DNA of 64,000 nucleotides from Acinetobacter lwoffii (GTDB lineage Bacteria > Pseudomonadota > Gammaproteobacteria > Pseudomonadales > Moraxellaceae). The position numbers were made by a program, and so were the translations under genes. The notes under the pieces were generated by a model that was not told the DNA's origin, made no database searches, and saw only the letters and a program-made list of their open reading frames with translations. Location of the stretch: assembly GCF_024129435.1 (NCBI RefSeq), contig NZ_JAMXXN010000001.1, positions 62,001-126,000 of the forward strand, given 5' to 3'. Shown piece by piece: positions 1 to 6,596 of this stretch; the first letter of the stretch is position 1, and each line of letters starts with the position of its first letter.

Positions 1-344
1 TCCATCTCTGGAAAATGTTCACGCACCAGCATGATCAGACCTGGATCGGACATGATCAACGCATCTGGCTGCATCGCCACTACAGGCGCTAAATCACGAA
101 TAAAATTTTTCAGCTTGGAGTTATGCGGCTGGATATTGACCACCACATAGAACTTTTTGCCGAGTTCATGTGCTTCTTTAATGCCAATGGCGAGATTGTC
201 ATGGTCAAATTCATTATTACGAACCCGCAGGCTATAGCGTGGCTGGCCAGCATAGACTGCATCTGCACCATAAGCAAAAGCATAGCGCATATTTTTGAGT
301 GAGCCAGCTGGTGAGAGAAGTTCGGTAACGGTGGTAATGCTCAT
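1..344 (-). CDS. Peptidase U32 family protein, probable tRNA hydroxylation protein TrhP/YegQ (3' part cut off by window edge)
   Basis: The first 114 codons are present and the rest lies left of the window. The reading starts MSITTVTELLSPAGSLKNM and contains the stretch AYGADAVYAG, both characteristic of the U32 (collagenase-like) family. In enterobacteria YegQ/TrhP takes part in prephenate-dependent 5-hydroxylation of uridine 34 in tRNA; UbiU/UbiV are related members acting in ubiquinone synthesis. The N-terminus and the sequence YSLRVRNNEFDHDNL fit YegQ/TrhP better, but the Fe-S cysteines that would settle this are outside the window. The start ATG at 342-344 has no strong Shine-Dalgarno site. 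The family call is firm, the subfamily is inferred. Confidence 0.8.
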   Translation of the reverse strand, partial: MSITTVTELLSPAGSLKNMRYAFAYGADAVYAGQPRYSLRVRNNEFDHDNLAIGIKEAHELGKKFYVVVNIQPHNSKLKNFIRDLAPVVAMQPDALIMSDPGLIMLVREHFPEM

Positions 345-495
345 GATCAAATCGAAAGACATATAAAAAGTACGGCTTTATTCTAATCATCTGGAATTTG
401 GATTCAACCTAGTAAATCACTCGGAAATACGCGATTTGGATGTAAAACAAGGTTTTATTTTAAGTAGGGAATCCTCCATAAAATGTCTTCAATAC

Positions 496-906
496 TCAAT
501 CATTTTCAGGATTTTCAAGCGTTTTTAAAATCTGGCAATGATCAATAGTGGTTGGGGTGTTGCAACTTTCTCTCAGTGTGATCAGTTGCCGTTCAAATAT
601 TTGTAATTCTTTAATTTTATTTGAAATATCTAAAAGATGCTGATCAATCAATTGGTTTACGGCACAGCATTCCTGATCCGGATTTTGTTCAAGTTGAATC
701 AGGGTTTCAATCTCTTTTAATGACATGTCTAAGGCACGGCAACGCTTGATAAAAAGCAGTCTTTTTAATGCGTCTTCACCATAATAACGATACTGATTAC
801 TTGCTCGAAAATTCGGCTGAATAAAGCCTTTTTTCTCATAAAAACGTAAGGTATCGGTGCTTAGACCAGTTTTTTTGGCCATTTCTGAAATCAAATAAAC
901 TGACAT
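496..906 (-). CDS. cadR: MerR-family heavy-metal regulator, CadR/PbrR-like
   Basis: A 136-residue MerR-type activator. The N-terminal winged helix (about residues 3-70) begins with LISEMAKKTGLSTDTLRFYE, the canonical MerR DNA-binding helix and RFYE motif. A dimerisation helix follows, then a metal-binding end with Cys80-Cys81, Cys115 and Cys124, the arrangement expected of Cd(II)/Pb(II)-responsive CadR proteins rather than CueR or ZntR. The gene is divergent from a cation transporter and shares an 86-bp promoter region with it, so it most likely represses and, on metal binding, activates that transporter. The metal identity is inferred from the cysteines. Confidence 0.85.
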   Translation of the reverse strand: MSVYLISEMAKKTGLSTDTLRFYEKKGFIQPNFRASNQYRYYGEDALKRLLFIKRCRALDMSLKEIETLIQLEQNPDQECCAVNQLIDQHLLDISNKIKELQIFERQLITLRESCNTPTTIDHCQILKTLENPEND

Positions 907-919
907 ATCGCCCTCATGC

Positions 920-950
920 TTGACCTTGGAGTTAGTCCATAGTTTCTAAT
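920..950 (+). promoter_or_regulatory. MerR-type overlong-spacer promoter and operator of the cation transporter
   Basis: The -35 box TTGACC (920-925) and the -10 box TCTAAT (945-950) are separated by 19 bp, the stretched spacing that MerR proteins correct by twisting DNA. Between them, 923-943 forms an imperfect dyad (ACCTTGGA...TCCATAGT) similar to ZntR/CadR operators. It faces the transporter at 993. Confidence 0.7.
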
Positions 951-992
951 CAATTTATCGTATTTTAGATAAAAAATCATCGGGGGAGTTAT

Positions 993-1616
993 ATGGCCTG
1001 TAGTTGTAGTCCTGAACCGGCACCCATCAAGCCCAACAGCAAATTTAGAACAGCGCTATGGATTGCCTTGTTAGTGAACTTCACTTTATTTGTAGTGGAG
1101 TTGATCGGTGGTGCATATGCACATTCATCAGCCTTATGGGCAGACGCGCTAGATTTCTTTGGTGATGCCGTCAATTACGGGATTTCTTTGGCTGTACTCG
1201 GTGCAAGTCTGTATTGGCGGGCAACAGTCGCTTTGGTGAAGGGAATGACCATGGCGTTGTTTGGTCTGGTGGTTATTGGCAAAGTGATTTACGCCTATCT
1301 GCAAGGCATTCCACCTGAAGCATTGACAATGGGCCTGATTGGCGTCCTGGCCTTGGTGGCGAATGTATTTACAGCAGCAATTCTTTATGCTTTTCGTGAA
1401 GGTGATTCCAATATGCGGTCGGTCTGGCTCTGTAGTCGTAATGATGCAATTGGCAACTTTGCGGTCATTTTGGCAGCCGTAGGCGTATTTGGTACAGGTA
1501 GTCTTTGGCCAGATATTATTGTGGCTGTGATTATCGCAACACTTGGCATCACATCAGGTTATCAAGTGATTAAGCAGTCTCTGGAAGAAAGATCACTTAA
1601 ACATAAATCCAGCTAA
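993..1616 (+). CDS. Short cation diffusion facilitator-type transporter (probable Cd/Zn/Co efflux)
   Basis: A 207-residue, roughly six-helix membrane protein of the CDF superfamily. Helix 2 carries ADALDFFGD (Asp51, Asp58), the usual metal-site region. In helix 5, where the family has HxxxD, the sequence is Cys147-S-R-N-Asp151, so the His is replaced by Cys. The N-terminus starts MACSC, which could bind a thiophilic metal. The protein ends at the last membrane helix plus a short tail, so the cytoplasmic C-terminal domain found in YiiP/CzcD (usually about 290-320 aa) is missing. The start ATG follows a clear CGGGGGAG ribosome site. The divergent CadR-like gene points to heavy-metal efflux; the exact ion is inferred. 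Confidence 0.8.
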   Translation: MACSCSPEPAPIKPNSKFRTALWIALLVNFTLFVVELIGGAYAHSSALWADALDFFGDAVNYGISLAVLGASLYWRATVALVKGMTMALFGLVVIGKVIYAYLQGIPPEALTMGLIGVLALVANVFTAAILYAFREGDSNMRSVWLCSRNDAIGNFAVILAAVGVFGTGSLWPDIIVAVIIATLGITSGYQVIKQSLEERSLKHKSS

Positions 1617-1628
1617 TTTTTATATTTA

Positions 1629-1655
1629 AAGCTGTCCTGCAGGGCAGCTTTTTAT
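1629..1655 (+). terminator. Rho-independent terminator after the cation transporter
   Basis: Stem GCTGTCC (1631-1637) / GGGCAGC (1642-1648), one G-U pair, TGCA loop, followed by a T run. Only 13 bp after the stop codon. Confidence 0.8.
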
Positions 1656-1787
1656 TTATTTCCATTTTTATAATATTTGAAAAATAAAGCTTTACAAATA
1701 AACAAATTAAATTAGAATCTCTGGCGAAATTCAGAAAATATACATAAATTTTAATAATTTAGTTTTTTGCATCGTGCGAGGGTTAAT

Positions 1788-2039
1788 GTGAATTTAATTA
1801 AAATTTTTTCAATATTGGTAATATCGGGGCTAGCCGCTTGTAGTTCCAAAGTCGTGACTTATGATGCAACAGGAAAAATCATCGGTTCATGTATGGCGAC
1901 GCGTGGCCTACTTTCGACCGCAAGTGCACATTGTAGTGGTTCAGGCGATGCCTTAGGTGTGAATTACAATACGCCAGATGCGAATACAGGCCTGTTACCA
2001 ACGCCACCAAGCCAAAATCAGATTAATTTAAAACCGTAA
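1788..2039 (+). CDS. Small lipoprotein, first of a tandem paralogous pair
   Basis: An 83-residue lipoprotein read from GTG 1788, chosen because GCGAGGG lies 5-12 nt upstream; a TTG at 1767 gives a longer reading without a suitable site. The signal peptide ends in the lipobox LAAC (Cys18). The mature part has VTYDATGKIIGSC and a later HCSGSGD, giving two conserved cysteines, and a Pro-rich tail (LLPTPPSQNQ). The same pattern recurs in the next gene 18 bp downstream, so the two arose by duplication and are probably co-transcribed. The function is not recognised; the protein is predicted to be in the outer membrane or periplasm. Confidence 0.75.
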   Translation: MNLIKIFSILVISGLAACSSKVVTYDATGKIIGSCMATRGLLSTASAHCSGSGDALGVNYNTPDANTGLLPTPPSQNQINLKP

Positions 2040-2057
2040 ATAATAAAGGGGAATATC

Positions 2058-2240
2058 ATGAAATTATCAGCACTTATTGCACTTGTAGCGACTGTTGTAT
2101 TGACGGGCTGTGCATCGTCAGTAACTACATTTGACTCTCATGGCCGTATGATTGGTTCATGTAAAGCGCAAACGGGTTTCATCATTGCAGGTGGCGCAGG
2201 CTGTTCAGGTTCTGCAAACCAGGAAGGTCGCGATCGTTAA
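2058..2240 (+). CDS. Small lipoprotein, second of a tandem paralogous pair
   Basis: A 60-residue lipoprotein with signal peptide MKLSALIALVATVVLTGC (lipobox LTGC, Cys18). The mature part, VTTFDSHGRMIGSC...GCSGSANQ, aligns with the upstream neighbour (VTYDATGKIIGSC...HCSGSGD) including both cysteines, but lacks its Pro-rich tail. A good ribosome site (AAAGGGG) precedes the ATG. The spacing of 18 bp and the shared terminator indicate one transcript. The function is unknown. Confidence 0.8.
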   Translation: MKLSALIALVATVVLTGCASSVTTFDSHGRMIGSCKAQTGFIIAGGAGCSGSANQEGRDR

Positions 2241-2261
2241 TTATTTAGTGATGGTTCCAAT

Positions 2262-2292
2262 AAAAAACCGGACTTAAAAGTCCGGTTTTTTA
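2262..2292. terminator. Bidirectional terminator between lipoprotein pair and fpr
   Basis: Stem ACCGGACT (2267-2274) / AGTCCGGT (2279-2286) with a TAAA loop. It is flanked by an A run on the left and a T run on the right, so it can end both converging transcripts. Confidence 0.9.
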
Positions 2293-2304
2293 TTTTAGAA
2301 AATC

Positions 2305-3084
2305 TTATTTTTCTACGAATGCACGTTCAATCACGTAGTCACCTAGAACGCCCATTTTTGGAGATTCTTTCAGACCGTGTTGGTCAAGAAGCGCAGCAAC
2401 GTCATCTAGGAATGCAGGGCTACCACATAACATGGCACGGTCAGTTTCCGGGTTGAAACGTGGCAGACCGATTTTTTCAAACAGTTCGCCGGTTTCAATC
2501 GCAGTCGTAACACGACCTTGGTTTGGATATTCTTCACGGGTTACGGTTGGGTAATATACCAATTTTTCTTTCGCGCCGAGTTCAGAGAAGAATTCATGAT
2601 TTGGCACTTCATTCAGGATCAAATCTTGATAAGCCAGTTCTGAAATGAAACGGGTACCGTGAACTACGATAATCTTTTCAAAACGCTCGTAAGTTTCAGG
2701 ATCGCGAATAGTCGACAGGAACGGTGCAAGACCAGTACCAGAAGAAAGCAGGTAAAGATTTTTACCTGGATTCAAGTCATCAAGTACCAATGTACCTGTT
2801 GGCTTTTTAGAAACCAAAATGTCATCGCCGACTTTTACTTTCTGTAAAATCGAAGTCAGTGGACCATCAGGCACTTTAATTGAGAAAAATTCTAACTCTT
2901 CTTCGTAGTTGGCGCTTGCAATTGAATATGCGCGCATTAACGGCTTGCCATTGACTTCAAGGCCGATCATTACAAACTGACCGTTTTTAAAACGCAAAGC
3001 AGTGTCACGAGTCGTTTTAAAAGAGAATAAAGTATCATTCCAGTGGTGGACGTGAGTAATCTTTTCGACGTTAAAAGCAGCCAT
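2305..3084 (-). CDS. fpr: Ferredoxin/flavodoxin-NADP+ reductase
   Basis: A 259-residue FAD enzyme that passes electrons between NADPH and ferredoxin or flavodoxin, supporting Fe-S repair and oxidative stress defence. Visible motifs: RAYSIAS (FAD binding), LSSGTGLAPFLSTIRDPE (NADP-binding loop) and MLCGSPAFLDD, with the C-terminal YVIERAFVEK typical of bacterial subclass I FPRs. The start was set at MAAFNVEKITHV because this matches the usual N-terminus of the family; an in-frame codon 12 nt upstream would add MRPL. It is a single gene between terminator 2262-2292 and the divergent trmO. Confidence 0.92.
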   Translation of the reverse strand: MAAFNVEKITHVHHWNDTLFSFKTTRDTALRFKNGQFVMIGLEVNGKPLMRAYSIASANYEEELEFFSIKVPDGPLTSILQKVKVGDDILVSKKPTGTLVLDDLNPGKNLYLLSSGTGLAPFLSTIRDPETYERFEKIIVVHGTRFISELAYQDLILNEVPNHEFFSELGAKEKLVYYPTVTREEYPNQGRVTTAIETGELFEKIGLPRFNPETDRAMLCGSPAFLDDVAALLDQHGLKESPKMGVLGDYVIERAFVEK

Positions 3085-3186
3085 TAAAGGTCTCAATAAA
3101 TTATCAAATTAGAACAGCTTGCTATTCTAATCTAAATTCATTCTCGATAAACTGAATATATTTAATTGAGCTTATCAAAAAAAGTG

Positions 3187-3894
3187 ATGATGACTGAACT
3201 TGCGCTGCCGATTATTGGTTATATGCGCTCTCCCTATAAAGAAAAATTCGGTATTCCTCGTCAGCCGAATCTGGTTCAGGTCGAAAGCTATATTGAAATG
3301 GTCGGGCCCTATAATGATCTGCTCGCCTTTGAGGGGATTGAAGAATTCAGTCATCTTTGGCTGGTCTGGCAATTTCATGACAATAAAAACCAGCACAACA
3401 GCCAGTTTCGTCCACAAGTGCGTCCACCGCGTTTGGGCGGTAACAAGAAAATAGGCGTGTTTGCCACGCGCAGCATGTATCGTCCATCACCGCTTGGTTT
3501 ATCTGTGGTCAAATTCAAGGAAGTGAGAAAGGTCGGCAAACATGTTCGAGTGTATGTAACAGGGAGTGACTTGCTCGATGGCACGCCAATTGTCGATATC
3601 AAACCTTATATTCAATATTCGGATGCTATCATTGAAGCACAAAGCGGTTATGCGCAGGATGAACCGCAACGTAAGACCGTCATCTGGAGCGATGAAGCGG
3701 AGCAGCAAAAGCAGCAATTACTAGGAAATGGAAAAATTTCTGTGCAAACAGTTCAGGAACTGGAAGCGGTTTTATCTCTAGATCCAAGACCGGCTTATCA
3801 GGAAGATGAAGAACGGGTGTATGGGATGAGGTTTGCTGATTTAGATATGAAATTTAAAGTAAATACGCAATATATTCAGATTGTCGAGATTTAA
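3187..3894 (+). CDS. trmO: tRNA (t6A37)-N6-methyltransferase TrmO
   Basis: About 235 residues. Closely follows the TrmO (YaeB/TsaA) pattern: IGYMRSPYKEKFGIPRQP at the N-terminus, HLWLVWQFHDN, RPPRLGGNKKIGVFATRS, YRPSPLGLSVV and LDGTPIVDIKPYI. TrmO uses S-adenosylmethionine to N6-methylate t6A37 in tRNA-Thr(GGU). The start is uncertain: a TTG at 3166 opens the frame, but ATG codons at 3187 and 3190 leave an N-terminus of the usual length. No strong ribosome site is seen for either. Converges on the lipoprotein gene at 3944. Confidence 0.92.
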   Translation: MMTELALPIIGYMRSPYKEKFGIPRQPNLVQVESYIEMVGPYNDLLAFEGIEEFSHLWLVWQFHDNKNQHNSQFRPQVRPPRLGGNKKIGVFATRSMYRPSPLGLSVVKFKEVRKVGKHVRVYVTGSDLLDGTPIVDIKPYIQYSDAIIEAQSGYAQDEPQRKTVIWSDEAEQQKQQLLGNGKISVQTVQELEAVLSLDPRPAYQEDEERVYGMRFADLDMKFKVNTQYIQIVEI

Positions 3895-3902
3895 AATTTT
3901 GA

Positions 3903-3926
3903 GGGGAGAAATTTCCTCCCCCCAAA
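3903..3926. terminator. Possible terminator between converging trmO and lipoprotein genes
   Basis: GGGGAG (3903-3908) pairs with CTCCCC (3916-3921) around AAATTTC. On the minus strand an AAAATTTT stretch follows; there is no clean T run on either strand, so efficiency is doubtful. Confidence 0.4.
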
Positions 3927-3943
3927 AAATAATCCTAGTTGAA

Positions 3944-5005
3944 TTACATTACACGGTATTTATCAATCTCTTTACTCGCAGTGGGGTTAAATACAGTACA
4001 TTCTGTTTTTATTGTTTTGATAATAAGTTCCTGTTCCAAAATTTCTTCTGGAGTACCAGAGTTATTGGCTTTTAGTTTATTTAATGTTGCTTGTTCAAGT
4101 TCGATTTCTTTATTTAATGTGTAAGAAGTTCCAGCTTTATAATACTCACCCTGACGGTATTTGTTGTTGATGAAAGCTATAGCATTCGTATAGTCATTTT
4201 CATAACTTTTGGTTGAAATATAGGTTTTATAACCACCAAAAGTGGAAGTAGTATAATTTTCGCTAAAATTATCAGGGTCAAATGTATCTGAACTATCTAA
4301 TGGATGTTTGTACATTAGGATATGATCTTTTGTAGATGACAGGCTGATACCACGTAAACATTGTGAACCGCTTGGAAATTTCTTGTCTTTAAGTTTAGAA
4401 AGATAGAGTTGTCCGAAGCTACCATAATAATTTAGCTTAGGTTCGGAAGAGACCAGATACGTATATGTATCTATGTATTCAGCCAATGGTTTGCCAGATA
4501 GATCGACTAACTCATATTTTTCAGTTAATTGAAGGCCTGTATGCCCAATTTTAGAGGATGGAATATAGGTTTTTTCAGTTGGAGTGTTTTTTAAAAGTGA
4601 TCCAATTTTGTAGCCTAATTGAGGGTCTTTATTTAATTCTAATTCGTAGAAACCTTCATCAGTTAAATAGTCGTTAAGGAGATAAGATTCATTTGGATCA
4701 AAATTTTCTGTATTGTTTGAATCGCTCAAATAGTCTACACGTAGATATTGTGTATTTCCTTTAGCAGTGAAAGTTATTTTATTAAATAGATTTTCTGAAT
4801 CATCAGCATAGGAGAGTTCATAGGCAGACCATTCAGAATCATTTATTGTAGTATTTCCTGTTCCTGTTCCTGTTCCTGTTCCTGTTCCTGTTCCTGTTCC
4901 TGTTCCTGTTCCTGTTCCATTGTCTGTGCTAGAAGATGAACCCCCGCCACATGCACTTAACATGAATGCACTAAAAATTGCGAATGATAAAGCCTTAAAT
5001 TTCAT
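3944..5005 (-). CDS. Lipoprotein with a Gly-Thr dipeptide repeat, function unknown
   Basis: 353 residues. The signal peptide ends in lipobox LSAC (Cys19), followed by GGGSSSSTDN and then an uninterrupted Gly-Thr repeat from about residue 30 to 51. This low-complexity linker probably tethers the globular part (residues about 55-353) away from the membrane. The globular region is rich in Tyr, Asp, Ser and Lys and has two cysteines (one in SQCLRGIS, one in TECTVF near the C-terminus). No domain is recognised. Flanked by genes of unrelated function. Confidence 0.8.
   Translation of the reverse strand: MKFKALSFAIFSAFMLSACGGGSSSSTDNGTGTGTGTGTGTGTGTGTGTGNTTINDSEWSAYELSYADDSENLFNKITFTAKGNTQYLRVDYLSDSNNTENFDPNESYLLNDYLTDEGFYELELNKDPQLGYKIGSLLKNTPTEKTYIPSSKIGHTGLQLTEKYELVDLSGKPLAEYIDTYTYLVSSEPKLNYYGSFGQLYLSKLKDKKFPSGSQCLRGISLSSTKDHILMYKHPLDSSDTFDPDNFSENYTTSTFGGYKTYISTKSYENDYTNAIAFINNKYRQGEYYKAGTSYTLNKEIELEQATLNKLKANNSGTPEEILEQELIIKTIKTECTVFNPTASKEIDKYRVM
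4855..4918. repeat. Hexanucleotide tandem repeat (TTCCTG)10.7 inside the lipoprotein gene
   Basis: Ten perfect TTCCTG units (4855-4914) plus TTCC. On the coding strand the unit is GGAACA, encoding Gly-Thr. Because the unit is 6 bp, slippage changes linker length without shifting the frame. Confidence 0.95.
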
Positions 5006-5133
5006 AAATACCCTATAAAAATTATATTAATTCAATTGTTTTTTAAAAGTAAAGCCAGCCCATTATAGCTATAAAATATTGAAATAAAACCTAGTAAAAA
5101 TATAAAAATTAATTAGTTAGAAATATTTAATAA

Positions 5134-6387
5134 TTAAAAGACCATCCACCACAAAACCCCAATCAACACTGCCATATGCAAAATCTGCACAGGTGCAAAA
5201 TAAAGGGCAAACTTCCAGCTACCGGTCAAAGCGGCATTGGCTGACTTGGCCAAGGCATGAGCACCCAGACCTAAAAGCAGGGCATAAATCAAACGTAGAT
5301 TGGAGGGATCGCCTTGAACGACGACACTGGCCATCGCGGCATGAATCTCGAATAAAGAGGCGAGCAAGGTCCCGGCCAGTAAGCCGGCATCCCCGAGCCA
5401 GACCTCCAGTCCGTAAACTCCAGCCTGAATCAATGTTAATGTGACTGCAATAATCACAGCTTCTTTTAAGCTGAACATCTGGCTGTCTGACGATTCCATG
5501 CTCGGCGCAGGTTTTGCCTTGCGCAATAATAAAAATGCACAGGCTGCCAGAAGGATTACGGCAACTAAAGAGGGCAAGAGCAGGATTTTAAGCCAGCTCC
5601 AGGATACGCCCCCGATCACAATCAATAGCAACACAATAGTCGAGATACAGGACATCAGCGCGGCACCGGCATTCGATCGTGCATCCATTTCACCTTTACG
5701 GACCTGTAAGCCCAACTGAGCGATGGTCGCCGTACTGGAAACAAAACCGGAAGCGATGGAGGACAGCATCAGGGCATTTTTAGTCGAGAAAAAGCGTTTC
5801 GCAATATGAGCCAGAGCTTGTACCACTAAAATTAAGGTCAGTAATTTGAGAATAAGATAAGGATTAAGCACTTCGCCCCAAAAAGGCCGGTCAGGGGTAA
5901 GCGGCAGACCAATCAAAATCAAGGCCAGTAATAATAGTCCATCCCTGAATTCGGCTTCTTTAATCCATTTTCCGGCAATATTGTGCATGGTATGTTTGGC
6001 CATCAAAATACCGGTTAAGAGCACAGAAAGACCGGCTGCCAGAGGAATATTCCATAAACACATGGCGCCAATAAAATAGGTCATCACAAATGCAAGCTCT
6101 GTGGTAATGCCCGGGTCATCTGGCTGATTTTTTATGGATAAAATGACCATGCCACCCACGATCAAAGCACCTATTACAGCAATCACGATTCCAAACAGGA
6201 AACACAGTGCGCCCAATAAAGCACAGATCGCAAAGGAACGTAAGCCGGCAAAACTCGGTTGCTGCTCACGTTGTTTATGCCGTTCCCGCTCCAGACCAAT
6301 CAATAGGCCGCAGCCCAATGCCGAGGTGAGTATCGTGAGCAGTTCATGAAAAGAATGCGCATGCAGGGGAACCGCAGTCAAATCCAT
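5134..6387 (-). CDS. MgtC/SapB N-terminal plus DUF4010 integral membrane protein
   Basis: 417 residues with about 11-12 hydrophobic segments. The N-terminal third has the MgtC/SapB signature GCGLLIGLERERHK and LRSFAICALLGALC. The C-terminal two thirds resemble DUF4010, with SSIASGFVSSTATIAQLG and a hydrophobic end LHMAVLIGVLWWMVF. The start at ATG 6387 has GAGGT 7-8 nt upstream; the frame opens 15 nt earlier at a TTG without a site. MgtC proteins help in low-Mg2+ or acid survival by modulating ATP synthase or transport, but the role of the DUF4010 fusion type is not established. Single gene. Confidence 0.85.
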   Translation of the reverse strand: MDLTAVPLHAHSFHELLTILTSALGCGLLIGLERERHKQREQQPSFAGLRSFAICALLGALCFLFGIVIAVIGALIVGGMVILSIKNQPDDPGITTELAFVMTYFIGAMCLWNIPLAAGLSVLLTGILMAKHTMHNIAGKWIKEAEFRDGLLLLALILIGLPLTPDRPFWGEVLNPYLILKLLTLILVVQALAHIAKRFFSTKNALMLSSIASGFVSSTATIAQLGLQVRKGEMDARSNAGAALMSCISTIVLLLIVIGGVSWSWLKILLLPSLVAVILLAACAFLLLRKAKPAPSMESSDSQMFSLKEAVIIAVTLTLIQAGVYGLEVWLGDAGLLAGTLLASLFEIHAAMASVVVQGDPSNLRLIYALLLGLGAHALAKSANAALTGSWKFALYFAPVQILHMAVLIGVLWWMVF

Positions 6388-6596
6388 CTGTGACCTCAGC
6401 AAGCTAAGAGTTGATTATTTAAAAATATATGTGATGAGATCAGGTTTGCATAGATCAAAAATGTTGCAGTAGTGATCAAATCCATTCTTTACTTTCTTTT
6501 TGAGATTGAAATAGAAACGTACATTCGATAGGTCGGGAGCATGCGAAAAACTGCAAAAACTTGTTATAGTGGAGGCAAGTTTGGGGACTGATAATA

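Noticed and set aside
1767-1787. TTG start for the first small lipoprotein
   Set aside because: GTG 1788 has a clear GAGGG site and gives a normal signal peptide. The TTG would add seven charged residues before it.
4855-4918. Short direct repeats as a CRISPR-like array or on/off phase variation tract
   Set aside because: There are no spacers, and the 6-bp unit keeps the reading frame, so it can only change length.
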